From: Oscillospiraceae bacterium
GTDB lineage: Bacteria > Bacillota_A > Clostridia > Oscillospirales > Ruminococcaceae
Direction of reading: 5' to 3'
NCBI GenBank assembly: GCA_017848205.1
Contig: JAGDDO010000052.1
Location: 1 to 6,033, forward strand
Length of the DNA: 6,033 nucleotides
Position numbers and translations under genes: made by a program. Positions 1 to 5,729 of this stretch are shown piece by piece. Within the stretch, counting starts at the first letter, position 1, and each line of letters begins with the position of its first letter. The notes below the pieces were generated by a model. It saw only the letters and a list, made by a program, of their open reading frames with translations. It was not told the DNA's origin and made no database searches.

Positions 1-122
1 AGTATTGCGATCTTCAGTTCGCGTATATCCTGATGCTCGGCAACGTCACCGGGCATTACGAATATGTTTTCGTCGATCAGTGTTTTATAAGCGGGAAGGT
101 CTTTCGAGATCTTGATAGGCAT
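1..122 (-). CDS. metA: Homoserine O-acyltransferase (MetA family), N-terminal 40 residues, runs off the window
   Basis: MetA transfers a succinyl or acetyl group from acyl-CoA to homoserine, the first committed step of methionine synthesis in the cytoplasm. Only the N-terminus is visible. It begins [12 protein letters not shown], has a [20 protein letters not shown] segment, and is cut at the window edge. This matches the family's opening pattern (MPI.I...LPA...L....FVM...A..QDIR.LKI.ILNLMP). The start is fixed by a strong Shine-Dalgarno AAAGGAGGT at 131-139, 8 nt upstream of the ATG. It lies 39 nt after the stop of the 5S-like carboxyltransferase gene on the same strand, with no terminator or clear promoter between, so co-transcription is likely. 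The catalytic Cys, the His/Glu residues and the residue that decides succinyl versus acetyl donor are outside the window, so the acyl donor cannot be assigned; many Firmicutes members use acetyl-CoA. Confidence 0.9.
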   Translation of the reverse strand, partial: MPIKISKDLPAYKTLIDENIFVMPGDVAEHQDIRELKIAI

Positions 123-130
123 TGTTTATG

Positions 131-139
131 ACCTCCTTT
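131..139 (-). promoter_or_regulatory. Strong ribosome binding site of metA
   Basis: On the minus strand the sequence reads AAAGGAGGT, a near-complete anti-Shine-Dalgarno match, 8 nt before the metA ATG at 122-120. It is stronger than the sites of the biotin carrier and 5S-like genes upstream, so metA could be translated well even as the last visible gene of a long transcript. Confidence 0.8.
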
Positions 140-161
140 ATGTCACTGAGAACGGATATTA

Positions 162-1562
162 TCAGACTGCGTGTATCTTCTTTTCCTTGTCTGAATTCTT
201 TCCGTCAACGCCGTACTTTTTGTTTCTTCTCTTTTCGAAGAACTTTACAGCGACCTGACCGAACTGAGCGTAGCTGAGAACATCTTCTTCCTGTTCAACC
301 CATTCTGCGCATTCTTCACGGATAGTGTCAAGTTCTGACTTGAGAAGGTCTGCAGGACGGCATTCGATCGGTTCGTCGTCGCCGATTATCTTCTTTCTGA
401 ATTCAGGATCGATCGGGATAGGTGTCTTGCCGTATTCGCCTCTTACAACGCCCTTGAATTCCTTTGTTACTGTCTTGTAGCGTTCACCTGTAATTACGTT
501 GAACACAGCCTGTGTACCGATGATCTGTGAAGAAGGTGTAACGAGAGGGATGCTTCCGGCATCTTTTCTTACACGCGGAACTTCTTCAAGCACTTCTGTA
601 AGCTTTTCTTCCTTGCCTGCCTGCTTGAGCTGTGAAAGAAGGTTTGAAAGCATACCGCCAGGTACCTGGTAAATAAGTGCCTTTGCATCAACTGCAAGCA
701 TCTTAGGATCAATAAGACCGCAGTCAATATATTTCTTTCTGAGTCCCATGAAGTATTCACGGATCTCGCTTAAAAGCTTAAGATCAAGGCCTGTATCGTA
801 TTCTGTGCCCTGGAATGCAGCTACCATTGATTCTGTAGGAGCGTGTGATGTACCGTTTGCAAGCGGTGACATTGCTGTATCGATGTAGTCGCATCCTGAT
901 TCAACTGCCTTGAGGAGACACATTGATGCAAGACCTGATGTGTAGTGGGTGTGAAGCTGTACAGGAATGCTTACTGCCTTCTTGAGGTCAGCGATGAGTT
1001 CCTGCGCTCTGTATGGTGTGAGAAGAGCAGCCATGTCCTTGAGACAGATGGAGTGTGCGCCTGCTTCTTCTATCTGCTTTGCGTAGTTTACGTAGTATTC
1101 GTTTGTGAAAACGTCACCTGTTGTGTAGGAGATGGCAACCTGAGCGTGGCCGCCTTCCTTTCTTGTAGCCTTAATAGCTGTTTCGAGGTTTCTGATGTCG
1201 TTTAAGGCATCGAATATTCTGATGATATCCATACCGTTTGCCACGATCTTCTGAACGAAGTATTCAACAACGTCATCAGCGTAGTGACGGTAGCCAAGCA
1301 TGTTCTGGCCTCTGAAGAGCATCTGGAGCTTTGTATTAGGAAGATTCTTTCTTAAAATACGAAGTCTTTCCCACGGATCTTCATCGAGGAAGCGGAGGCA
1401 TGAGTCAAAAGTAGCGCCGCCCCAGCATTCGATCGAGTGGTAGCCAACCTTATCCATCTTGTCGAGGATAGGAAGCATGTCCTCGATAGGCATACGTGTA
1501 GCAAGAAGTGACTGATGTGCGTCACGGAGCACAGTTTCGGTAATACCAATTTTCTTTGCCAT
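162..1562 (-). CDS. oadA: Oxaloacetate decarboxylase alpha / transcarboxylase 5S-like carboxyltransferase subunit
   Basis: This subunit moves a carboxyl group between oxaloacetate and carboxybiotin, releasing or carboxylating pyruvate, in the cytoplasm. The 466-aa protein has a TIM-barrel carboxyltransferase domain at about residues 4-275. Visible active-site signatures are RDAHQSLLATRM with the likely metal ligand Asp14, ECWGGATFD near 45-53, LFRGQNMLGYR at 82-92, the carboxylated lysine in CLKDMAA (Lys175), and HTH metal ligands His204/His206. A PYC_OADA-type domain follows at about 285-440, with the PGGMLSNL and SSQIIGTQAVFNVITGERYK motifs and a late RPAD. Unlike OadA of Na+-pumping decarboxylases or full pyruvate carboxylases, it has no C-terminal biotinyl domain; that is encoded by the gene 22 nt upstream. 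This layout matches the 5S subunit of propionibacterial transcarboxylase. Separate pyruvate carboxylase subunit B is an alternative name, but no biotin carboxylase gene is in view. The lysine-rich C-terminal tail looks unconserved. Confidence 0.92.
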   Translation of the reverse strand: MAKKIGITETVLRDAHQSLLATRMPIEDMLPILDKMDKVGYHSIECWGGATFDSCLRFLDEDPWERLRILRKNLPNTKLQMLFRGQNMLGYRHYADDVVEYFVQKIVANGMDIIRIFDALNDIRNLETAIKATRKEGGHAQVAISYTTGDVFTNEYYVNYAKQIEEAGAHSICLKDMAALLTPYRAQELIADLKKAVSIPVQLHTHYTSGLASMCLLKAVESGCDYIDTAMSPLANGTSHAPTESMVAAFQGTEYDTGLDLKLLSEIREYFMGLRKKYIDCGLIDPKMLAVDAKALIYQVPGGMLSNLLSQLKQAGKEEKLTEVLEEVPRVRKDAGSIPLVTPSSQIIGTQAVFNVITGERYKTVTKEFKGVVRGEYGKTPIPIDPEFRKKIIGDDEPIECRPADLLKSELDTIREECAEWVEQEEDVLSYAQFGQVAVKFFEKRRNKKYGVDGKNSDKEKKIHAV

Positions 1563-1584
1563 AATGAACCGCCTTTCCGTCCGC

Positions 1585-1953
1585 TTACTTGATAGTAGCG
1601 AGAGCGTCTGAAGCGTTTACTGTGTCGCCCTTCTTTGCGATAACGCTTGTTACAGTACCGTCGCAAGGAGCAACGATATCATTTTCCATCTTCATAGCTT
1701 CGAGAACCATGAGCACCTGGCCCTTTGTAACTGTGTCGCCTGTCTTAACCTTAACGTCAAGGATGTTGCCCGGCATAGGTGCAGTTACCTTTGTGCCTTC
1801 GCCTACTGCTGCAGGTGCAGCTGCAGGAGCCGGTGCAGCAGGCTTTGCCGCAGGAGCAGGAGCTGCTGCCTGAACAGGAGCAGAACCGTCTGTGATCTCT
1901 TCTACTGCAACGTCATAAGCTTTTCCGTTTACTGTAATATTAAATCTTTTCAT
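1585..1953 (-). CDS. Biotin carboxyl carrier protein, transcarboxylase 1.3S-like
   Basis: A 122-aa carrier whose biotin shuttles a carboxyl group between the two carboxyltransferase subunits encoded on either side. The first ~20 residues (MKRFNITVNGKAYDVAVEEI) resemble the N-terminal tail of the propionibacterial 1.3S subunit, which docks onto the larger subunits. An Ala/Pro-rich flexible linker follows at about 24-50. A complete biotinyl domain occupies about 54-122, with PMPGNILDVKVKTGDTV and the EAMKMEN motif; Lys88 is the expected biotinylated residue. Length and lysine position are almost the same as in 1.3S (about 123 aa). Translation starts behind a GGAG (1960-1963 on the minus strand), 6 nt before the ATG. 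The gene is 22 nt ahead of the 5S-like gene and about 69 nt after the 12S-like gene, separated from the latter by an intercistronic hairpin. A lipoyl domain is ruled out by the AMKM motif. Confidence 0.93.
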   Translation of the reverse strand: MKRFNITVNGKAYDVAVEEITDGSAPVQAAAPAPAAKPAAPAPAAAPAAVGEGTKVTAPMPGNILDVKVKTGDTVTKGQVLMVLEAMKMENDIVAPCDGTVTSVIAKKGDTVNASDALATIK

Positions 1954-1969
1954 AAAAAACTCCAGTTCC

Positions 1970-2012
1970 CCGCAGCTTTAAAATGAATAATACCGAATTA
2001 TTCAGACTGCGG
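1970..2012 (-). other. Two-tier intercistronic hairpin between the 12S-like and biotin carrier genes
   Basis: On the minus strand, CCGCAG (2012-2007) can pair with CTGCGG (1975-1970). Nested inside, TGAATAAT (2004-1997) pairs perfectly with ATTATTCA (1991-1984) around a 5-nt loop. The structure starts 10 nt after the 12S-like stop codon and ends 16 nt before the carrier start. No U-tract follows the outer stem, so it does not look like a full intrinsic terminator. It more likely protects or marks the end of a processed upstream mRNA, or tunes the ratio of the two proteins. That role is inferred; the base pairing is seen directly. Confidence 0.55.
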
Positions 2013-2022
2013 TATATTTATT

Positions 2023-3363
2023 TTAAAGTGGAAGATTATTGTGCTTCTTAGGAAGACGTGAAACTCTCTTGCCTGAAAGTATTTCAAGAGCTTCGGCAAG
2101 CTTTGTTCTTGTCTGTGCAGGTGAAATGACTTCATCGACAGCGTTTCTGTAAGCAGCCTTTTCAGCTGTTGCATATTCTGCGATGTATTCCTTTGCGAGT
2201 TCCTCACGCTTTGCTGCTGCGTTTGCTGCGCCTGCAAGCTTTTCATGCCAGAGGAATTCAACCGCTGTAACAGGAGCAAGCGGTGAGATAACTGCACTTT
2301 CATAAGCGAATGTGAAGTCTGCGTTTGCACCCTTGCTTGCGAGAGCTACGAAAGCAGGACCGTAAGCCTTGCCTGTAACGAGAGTTACCTTTGCTGTTGT
2401 AGCTTCAGCATAGGCACCTGCGAGCATTGTCATGTTTCTTACACTGCCTGCAGCCTCGCCTTCGCCGTCAAATCCTTCAGTGTCAACAAGAGTGATCACC
2501 GGAATGCCGAAAGCATCGCATGTTCTTACGAAACGTGCTATCTTTGCTGAGTCATCAGCTGTGAGCTTGTCCTTTGTTCTGTTTGTTGAAACTATACCGG
2601 CTGTGGATCCTGCCACTGTCGCAAGAGCTGTGTATGAAGCCTTTCCGAATCCTTCGTAAAGTTCGGTTACGGAATCGGCATCTGCTATATTGTTTACTGT
2701 ATCAGAAAGAGCGTTTCCTGATGCAAAAGCATTTTCTTCGTATTCATAAACAGGAACGGCTGTAAGATTATTTTCAGGAATAAGTCTTAAAAGTTCCTTT
2801 GCTGCACTTACCGCTGCATCGTCATCATCACAGACAACTGCTGCAGTACCAGCCTTTGCTGCGTCTGCTGCTGTGCTCTTTCCGTTAGGAGCAACGTACA
2901 GTTCTGCGTCCTTTGTCATTACTACGAAATCAGCTGAGCATGCGAGCATTGCTGCACTTCCGGCACACACTCCGGCGATAACTGAGATCTGCGGAACAAC
3001 ACCTGAAACTGATGCTGCTGTACCGATCATTTCACCGTAAGCTGTAAGTGAATCAACAGTACCGTCGATAAATGCACCGTTTGAATCGTGAATACCTACT
3101 ACAGGTCTGCCTGTCTTGGCAGCAAGTGAGTAGAGCTTTGCAATTTTCTGTGCATGAACTGTTCCGACCGCACCGCTGTTTACTGAATTATCCTGTGAAA
3201 AGGCATAAACCAGTGAACCGTTTACGTAACCGTATGCTGTAATGACACTTGCAAGGCTTTCCTTTTCCATTGATAACGAGCCGACTTCTGTATAAGCGCC
3301 GTCATCAAACAGAGCTGCAAGTCTTCTGCGTGCCGCGCTGTCTAAATTTTTCTCCGTCTGCAT
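2023..3363 (-). CDS. Acyl-CoA carboxyltransferase subunit, divergent MmdA/transcarboxylase 12S-like
   Basis: A crotonase-fold subunit predicted to exchange a carboxyl group between an acyl-CoA (methylmalonyl- or malonyl-CoA) and the biotin carrier. The 446-aa protein keeps the order of family landmarks: VYAFSQDNSVNSGAVG at 52-67, HDSNGAFIDG at 92-101, SGVVPQISVIAGVCAGSAA at 120-138, the ELLRLIP.NN stretch near 190-199, ARFVRTCDAFGIPVITLVD at 276-294, AYAEATTAKVTLVTGKAYGPAF at 317-338, and a C-terminal RLPKKHNNLPL like the LPPKKHGNIPL end of MmdA and PccB. It is about 60 residues shorter than usual and lacks the N-terminal RGG.KRIE..H..GKLTARER segment. Several near-invariant positions differ: SGGARIQE is SNGAFIDG, PGFLPG is EGFDGEG, and the GPEGA-type motif is APVTA. 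It is the first gene of the operon, with its own promoter and a GAAAGGGA ribosome binding site before the ATG. Assignment to the family is firm; the substrate is not. Confidence 0.85.
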   Translation of the reverse strand: MQTEKNLDSAARRRLAALFDDGAYTEVGSLSMEKESLASVITAYGYVNGSLVYAFSQDNSVNSGAVGTVHAQKIAKLYSLAAKTGRPVVGIHDSNGAFIDGTVDSLTAYGEMIGTAASVSGVVPQISVIAGVCAGSAAMLACSADFVVMTKDAELYVAPNGKSTAADAAKAGTAAVVCDDDDAAVSAAKELLRLIPENNLTAVPVYEYEENAFASGNALSDTVNNIADADSVTELYEGFGKASYTALATVAGSTAGIVSTNRTKDKLTADDSAKIARFVRTCDAFGIPVITLVDTEGFDGEGEAAGSVRNMTMLAGAYAEATTAKVTLVTGKAYGPAFVALASKGANADFTFAYESAVISPLAPVTAVEFLWHEKLAGAANAAAKREELAKEYIAEYATAEKAAYRNAVDEVISPAQTRTKLAEALEILSGKRVSRLPKKHNNLPL

Positions 3364-3406
3364 ATGAAATTCCCTTTCTGAGATACTAAAATGTTGGAAA
3401 TCAAGC

Positions 3407-3434
3407 GATCAATAATATTTTTCTTATATTGATC
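3407..3434. promoter_or_regulatory. Perfect 8-bp inverted repeat downstream of the carboxyltransferase promoter; possible operator
   Basis: GATCAATA (3407-3414) and TATTGATC (3427-3434) form a perfect dyad with a 12-bp AT-rich centre. Given the predicted start near 3439, it covers roughly +5 to +33 of the transcript. That is a common location for a repressor operator, or it could form a weak hairpin in the leader. No known regulator is recognised from the half-site. Confidence 0.45.
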
Positions 3435-3445
3435 CAAACATTATA

Positions 3446-3474
3446 ATCATAACATATTATTTTATTTTTTGCAA
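3446..3474 (-). promoter_or_regulatory. Sigma-A-type promoter of the transcarboxylase operon
   Basis: On the minus strand the -35 is TTGCAA (3474-3469), followed by a 17-bp spacer and the -10 TATGAT (3451-3446), preceded by a TGn extended -10. Predicted initiation is near 3439, giving a leader of about 75 nt before the 12S-like start codon. The flanking DNA is strongly AT-rich. Confidence 0.65.
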
Positions 3475-3588
3475 TAGCATTACAGCTATATATTTTATCA
3501 TAAACTGCTGTTATTAAAGTATGGCTCAGGCTGCCATTCCGGCAGAACCGCAGCCACGGAAGATGAAAAATACGCGTTTAAACCACTT

Positions 3589-4320
3589 TTATTTGTCTTC
3601 ACCGCAGGCATTTCTTATTGCTCTGAGCTCCTCGGCTGTGAGTTCGCGGTATGTGCCCGGCTTGAGCATTCCGAGTTTTACAGGACCTACGCTTATTCTT
3701 CTGAGTCTTGCAACTTCAAGGCCTACGCCTTCGCACATCTTTCTTATCTGGCGGTTTCTTCCCTCGTGGATAGTTATAAGAAGAACCACTCTTCCCTGTT
3801 CCTTTGTAAGGACATTGATAACTGCCGGCTGTGTCTTGTGGCCGTCTATCACCATGCCAGATGACATTGTTACCAGCTGGTCGTCAGTAATGTCAGGGCG
3901 GACAGTAACACGGTATGTCTTTGCAAGATGTCTCGAAGGATGCATAACGCTGTTAGCAAAGTTTCCGTCGTTTGTAAACAGAAGAAGTCCTTCGGAATTC
4001 TTGTCAAGTCTTCCTACCGGATAAACACGCTCGTTCACTCCTTCAAGAAGATCCATAACGCACTTTCTGTCGAGTTCATCCGATACAGTGGTAACATAGC
4101 CGCGTGGCTTGTTGAGCATGAGGTAGATGAAATTCTTCTTTTTCGGCCTGTATATCCTTTCGCCGCATACTGTGATCTCATCCCTGAAACCGGCCTTGTC
4201 ACCAAGCTTAGCCGGATGTCCGTTCACCTTCACCTTACCGCGTTCGATATATTCCTCAGCTTTTCGCCTTGAGCAGTAGCCGCTGTCTGCTATTATTTTC
4301 TGAAGTCTTATAAGTTCCAT
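3589..4320 (-). CDS. rluB: Ribosomal RNA large-subunit pseudouridine synthase, RsuA/RluB family
   Basis: Converts a specific uridine to pseudouridine in ribosomal RNA; the RluB branch acts on the 23S rRNA peptidyl-transferase region. The 243-aa protein opens with an S4 RNA-binding domain at about residues 3-48 (RLQKIIADSGYCSRRKAEEYI, with the VNG turn). The catalytic domain has LNKPRGY (69-75), the catalytic Asp106 in GRLDKNSEGLLLFTNDG, the KTYRV motif (134-138) and EGRNRQIRKM (186-195). The start at 4320 is preferred because AAAGGA lies 8 nt upstream and the S4 domain begins right after it. An in-frame ATG at 4386 would add 22 residues unlike the family and lies only about 20 nt from the predicted transcript start. 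The length suits RluB. RsuA (16S) or RluE/RluF paralogues cannot be excluded by motif alone, so the symbol is less certain than the family. The usual scpA/scpB neighbours are not seen. Confidence 0.9.
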   Translation of the reverse strand: MELIRLQKIIADSGYCSRRKAEEYIERGKVKVNGHPAKLGDKAGFRDEITVCGERIYRPKKKNFIYLMLNKPRGYVTTVSDELDRKCVMDLLEGVNERVYPVGRLDKNSEGLLLFTNDGNFANSVMHPSRHLAKTYRVTVRPDITDDQLVTMSSGMVIDGHKTQPAVINVLTKEQGRVVLLITIHEGRNRQIRKMCEGVGLEVARLRRISVGPVKLGMLKPGTYRELTAEELRAIRNACGEDK

Positions 4321-4328
4321 AAGATCGT

Positions 4329-4334
4329 TCCTTT
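4329..4334 (-). promoter_or_regulatory. Ribosome binding site that fixes the rluB start
   Basis: The minus strand reads AAAGGA at 4334-4329, leaving 8 nt to the ATG at 4320-4318. The alternative ATG at 4386 has no purine-rich site at the right distance; the upstream bases there are CGAATTGTGTCCGCT-like. This supports a 243-residue product. Confidence 0.75.
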
Positions 4335-4412
4335 CATCCGGACATGAGCAGCCCGCTTCAGCCTTAATACTGCTGACAGCGGACACAATTCGTAAATACC
4401 TATATAGAAATA

Positions 4413-4441
4413 ATTATATCATGTTACAAAGCAATGGTCAA
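4413..4441 (-). promoter_or_regulatory. Sigma-A-type promoter of rluB
   Basis: On the minus strand the -35 is TTGACC (4441-4436), followed by a 17-bp spacer and a perfect -10 TATAAT (4418-4413) with an extended TGA just before it. Initiation is expected near 4406, giving a leader of about 85 nt to the start codon at 4320. Confidence 0.75.
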
Positions 4442-4516
4442 TGAAAATTTTGAATGCAAAGTCTCAGCCTGTTCCTGTCTGCACTGTTCTGACCAGCGCT
4501 TTCCCGTATACCGCAC

Positions 4517-4545
4517 TTGAAATAAAGATGTGATTATGATATAAT
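4517..4545 (+). promoter_or_regulatory. Near-consensus promoter of the lipoprotein gene
   Basis: TTGAAA (4517-4522), 17-bp spacer, TATAAT (4540-4545), with TGA forming an extended -10 at 4537-4539. Expected initiation is near 4552. It diverges from the rluB promoter; the two core promoters are about 75 bp apart and do not overlap. Confidence 0.8.
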
Positions 4546-4553
4546 ATCTTATC

Positions 4554-4570
4554 GTCTGTTCAATACAGAC
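4554..4570 (+). promoter_or_regulatory. Hairpin or small operator at the predicted transcript start of the lipoprotein gene
   Basis: GTCTGT (4554-4559) and ACAGAC (4565-4570) are perfect complements around a 5-nt loop TCAAT. The element lies within a few bases of the predicted +1. It could fold as a 5'-terminal mRNA hairpin that slows decay, or be a dyad operator. The ribosome binding site AGGAG (4589-4593) is outside the stem, 8 nt from the ATG, so the hairpin does not hide it. Confidence 0.45.
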
Positions 4571-4601
4571 ATAAAATAATCAAATTAAAGGAGATAAGAA
4601 A

Positions 4602-5633
4602 ATGAAAAGACAAATGGCTATTATTGCTGTCGCTTCGACAATAGCTTTAATGCTGGCAGGATGCGACTCATCCTCAGCCAAACCAGATCAGAAAAATGAG
4701 AAGGATGCTGAGATCACTCTGATTGCGAAGAATGAGCCAGTCGAAGAAGGAGAAAAAGAGCAAGAACCTTCCGAACAGGTTGAGCCTGAAGAACAAAAAT
4801 CCGAAGAAAATCAAACTACCGAAGAAAAGAAAACTGAAGTACAGACTGAAACTGAAAATTCAGTCACCGGTGAAGCAGAAACAAAAGATAATAAAGAATC
4901 TGATTCAGACAGTACAAAGCCTTATGAATATCCGGAAGATATTGCGGAGGGCGCATCTGTCGTTGAGCACAGTGACGGAAGCCTTACGCTGACTGTCGAA
5001 AACGGTGAAATGAGTGTTGATTTTCCGCCGGAGTGGAAAAACCATTTTACTGTAATAAAACGCTCAGATTCTAAAAACGGTGATATCGAATATGATATAC
5101 GCAGTAAAACAACTTACACACCGGAAAGTGATCATACTACTCTGATCATTGCTCTTATAAAAGAAGAAGGCTTCTATGTAAATGCTGTTTATCCGCCTGT
5201 CGGTTATTCAAACGGAGGTTACTGGCATATATACATGCGTTCAGATAACGACTGGAATCTTGATAATCCTCAACAGGCTGAAGAATCGGAAATCATTCAT
5301 AAACACTTAAGAGACTATGTCCTAAGATCATTCCGCAGCCGTTCAGACTCAGGCGAAATGAAAAGAGAATTCCCTATAGTTGAAAAAGCAGTCGGTCATG
5401 TACAAACAGACTCAAATTCTCATAAACCGTATTGTGGTTATTCACTCGAATCCATTCTTTCAGGCGGTGATCTCGTAAATGTCTGGGATGTTGAGGACGG
5501 ATGGCATGTAACTGCTACAGATGCCGTGTACGATTCTTACAATGTATACATCAACTGTTACGACACTGATGACGGAGACAAATACGGCTGGATATCATTC
5601 TGGAACCTTATTTTTCCGGATAACATCGGATAA
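4602..5633 (+). CDS. Putative surface lipoprotein with Glu-rich stalk and possible SH3-like C-terminus
   Basis: A 343-aa predicted lipoprotein anchored on the outer face of the membrane; its function is not recognised. The signal peptide is MKRQMAIIAVASTIALML followed by the lipobox LAGC, with Cys21 as the lipidated residue. Residues about 24-108 are low-complexity and rich in Glu, Lys, Ser and Thr, which suggests an extended stalk through the cell wall. Residues about 110-240 look like a folded domain with alternating beta-type segments (SLTLTVENGEMSVDFPPEWK, then TTLIIALIKEEGFYVN). Residues about 255-343 carry GGDLVNVWDVEDGWHVTA and YGWISFWNLI, a spacing reminiscent of bacterial SH3 domains that bind cell-wall peptide; that link is weak. 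The start follows AGGAG at 8-nt spacing. It appears monocistronic, with its own strong promoter and a downstream intrinsic terminator. A spot check of 60 bp in the body gives about 30% G+C, lower than its neighbours, so it is likely accessory. Confidence 0.85.
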   Translation: MKRQMAIIAVASTIALMLAGCDSSSAKPDQKNEKDAEITLIAKNEPVEEGEKEQEPSEQVEPEEQKSEENQTTEEKKTEVQTETENSVTGEAETKDNKESDSDSTKPYEYPEDIAEGASVVEHSDGSLTLTVENGEMSVDFPPEWKNHFTVIKRSDSKNGDIEYDIRSKTTYTPESDHTTLIIALIKEEGFYVNAVYPPVGYSNGGYWHIYMRSDNDWNLDNPQQAEESEIIHKHLRDYVLRSFRSRSDSGEMKREFPIVEKAVGHVQTDSNSHKPYCGYSLESILSGGDLVNVWDVEDGWHVTATDAVYDSYNVYINCYDTDDGDKYGWISFWNLIFPDNIG

Positions 5634-5637
5634 ACTT

Positions 5638-5729
5638 ATTTATAATTTAATCACAAATCCGGCTTCTCCGGATTTGCAGCAGAAGGTATGACGAGGCTTC
5701 GCTTCGCACCCCTGTGATGATTTATAAAT
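5638..5729 (+). other. Potentially structured segment 3' of the lipoprotein gene
   Basis: An imperfect inverted repeat encloses this segment: ATTTATAA (5638-5645) pairs with TTATAAAT (5722-5729), and ATCACA (5650-5655) with TGTGAT (5713-5718), separated by a small internal loop. Inside is a 9-bp perfect hairpin, CAAATCCGG (5654-5662) with CCGGATTTG (5668-5676), whose outermost two bases compete with the second outer stem. No long U-tract follows the inner hairpin, so it is not an ordinary terminator. It might be an mRNA 3' structure, a small RNA, or a miniature inverted-repeat element. No known RNA family is recognised. Confidence 0.35.

Noticed and set aside
1585..1953. Ala/Pro-rich repetitive coding stretch in the carrier gene, also producing a long open frame on the other strand (1589-1873)
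   Set aside because: The repeats encode the normal flexible linker of biotin carriers, and the opposite-strand frame is a by-product of GCN/CCN-rich codons with no ribosome binding site or family match.
162..2011. The 10-mer tcagactgcg occurs at both 162-171 and 2002-2011, each near a gene end
   Set aside because: One copy is coding (the last codons of the 5S-like gene) and the other lies in a hairpin; no longer shared sequence flanks them, so it looks like chance.
3529..3555. GGCTGC/GCAGCC inverted repeat downstream of rluB as a possible terminator
   Set aside because: Only 6 bp with a 15-nt loop, competing with a 5-bp alternative pairing, and no T-run on the minus strand. Too weak to call.
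3521..4024. Long plus-strand frame opposite rluB, starting at 3521
   Set aside because: The minus-strand rluB frame has all catalytic motifs; the opposite frame has no recognisable domain and no good ribosome binding site.
4321..4386. 22-residue N-terminal extension of the pseudouridine synthase from the ATG at 4386
   Set aside because: No ribosome binding site at that ATG, the residues are unlike the family, and a good site precedes the ATG at 4320.
4723..4992. Lys-rich 89-aa plus-strand frame inside the lipoprotein gene
   Set aside because: It is the +1 shadow of the Glu/Lys-rich stalk; its composition follows from GAA/AAA codons read out of frame.
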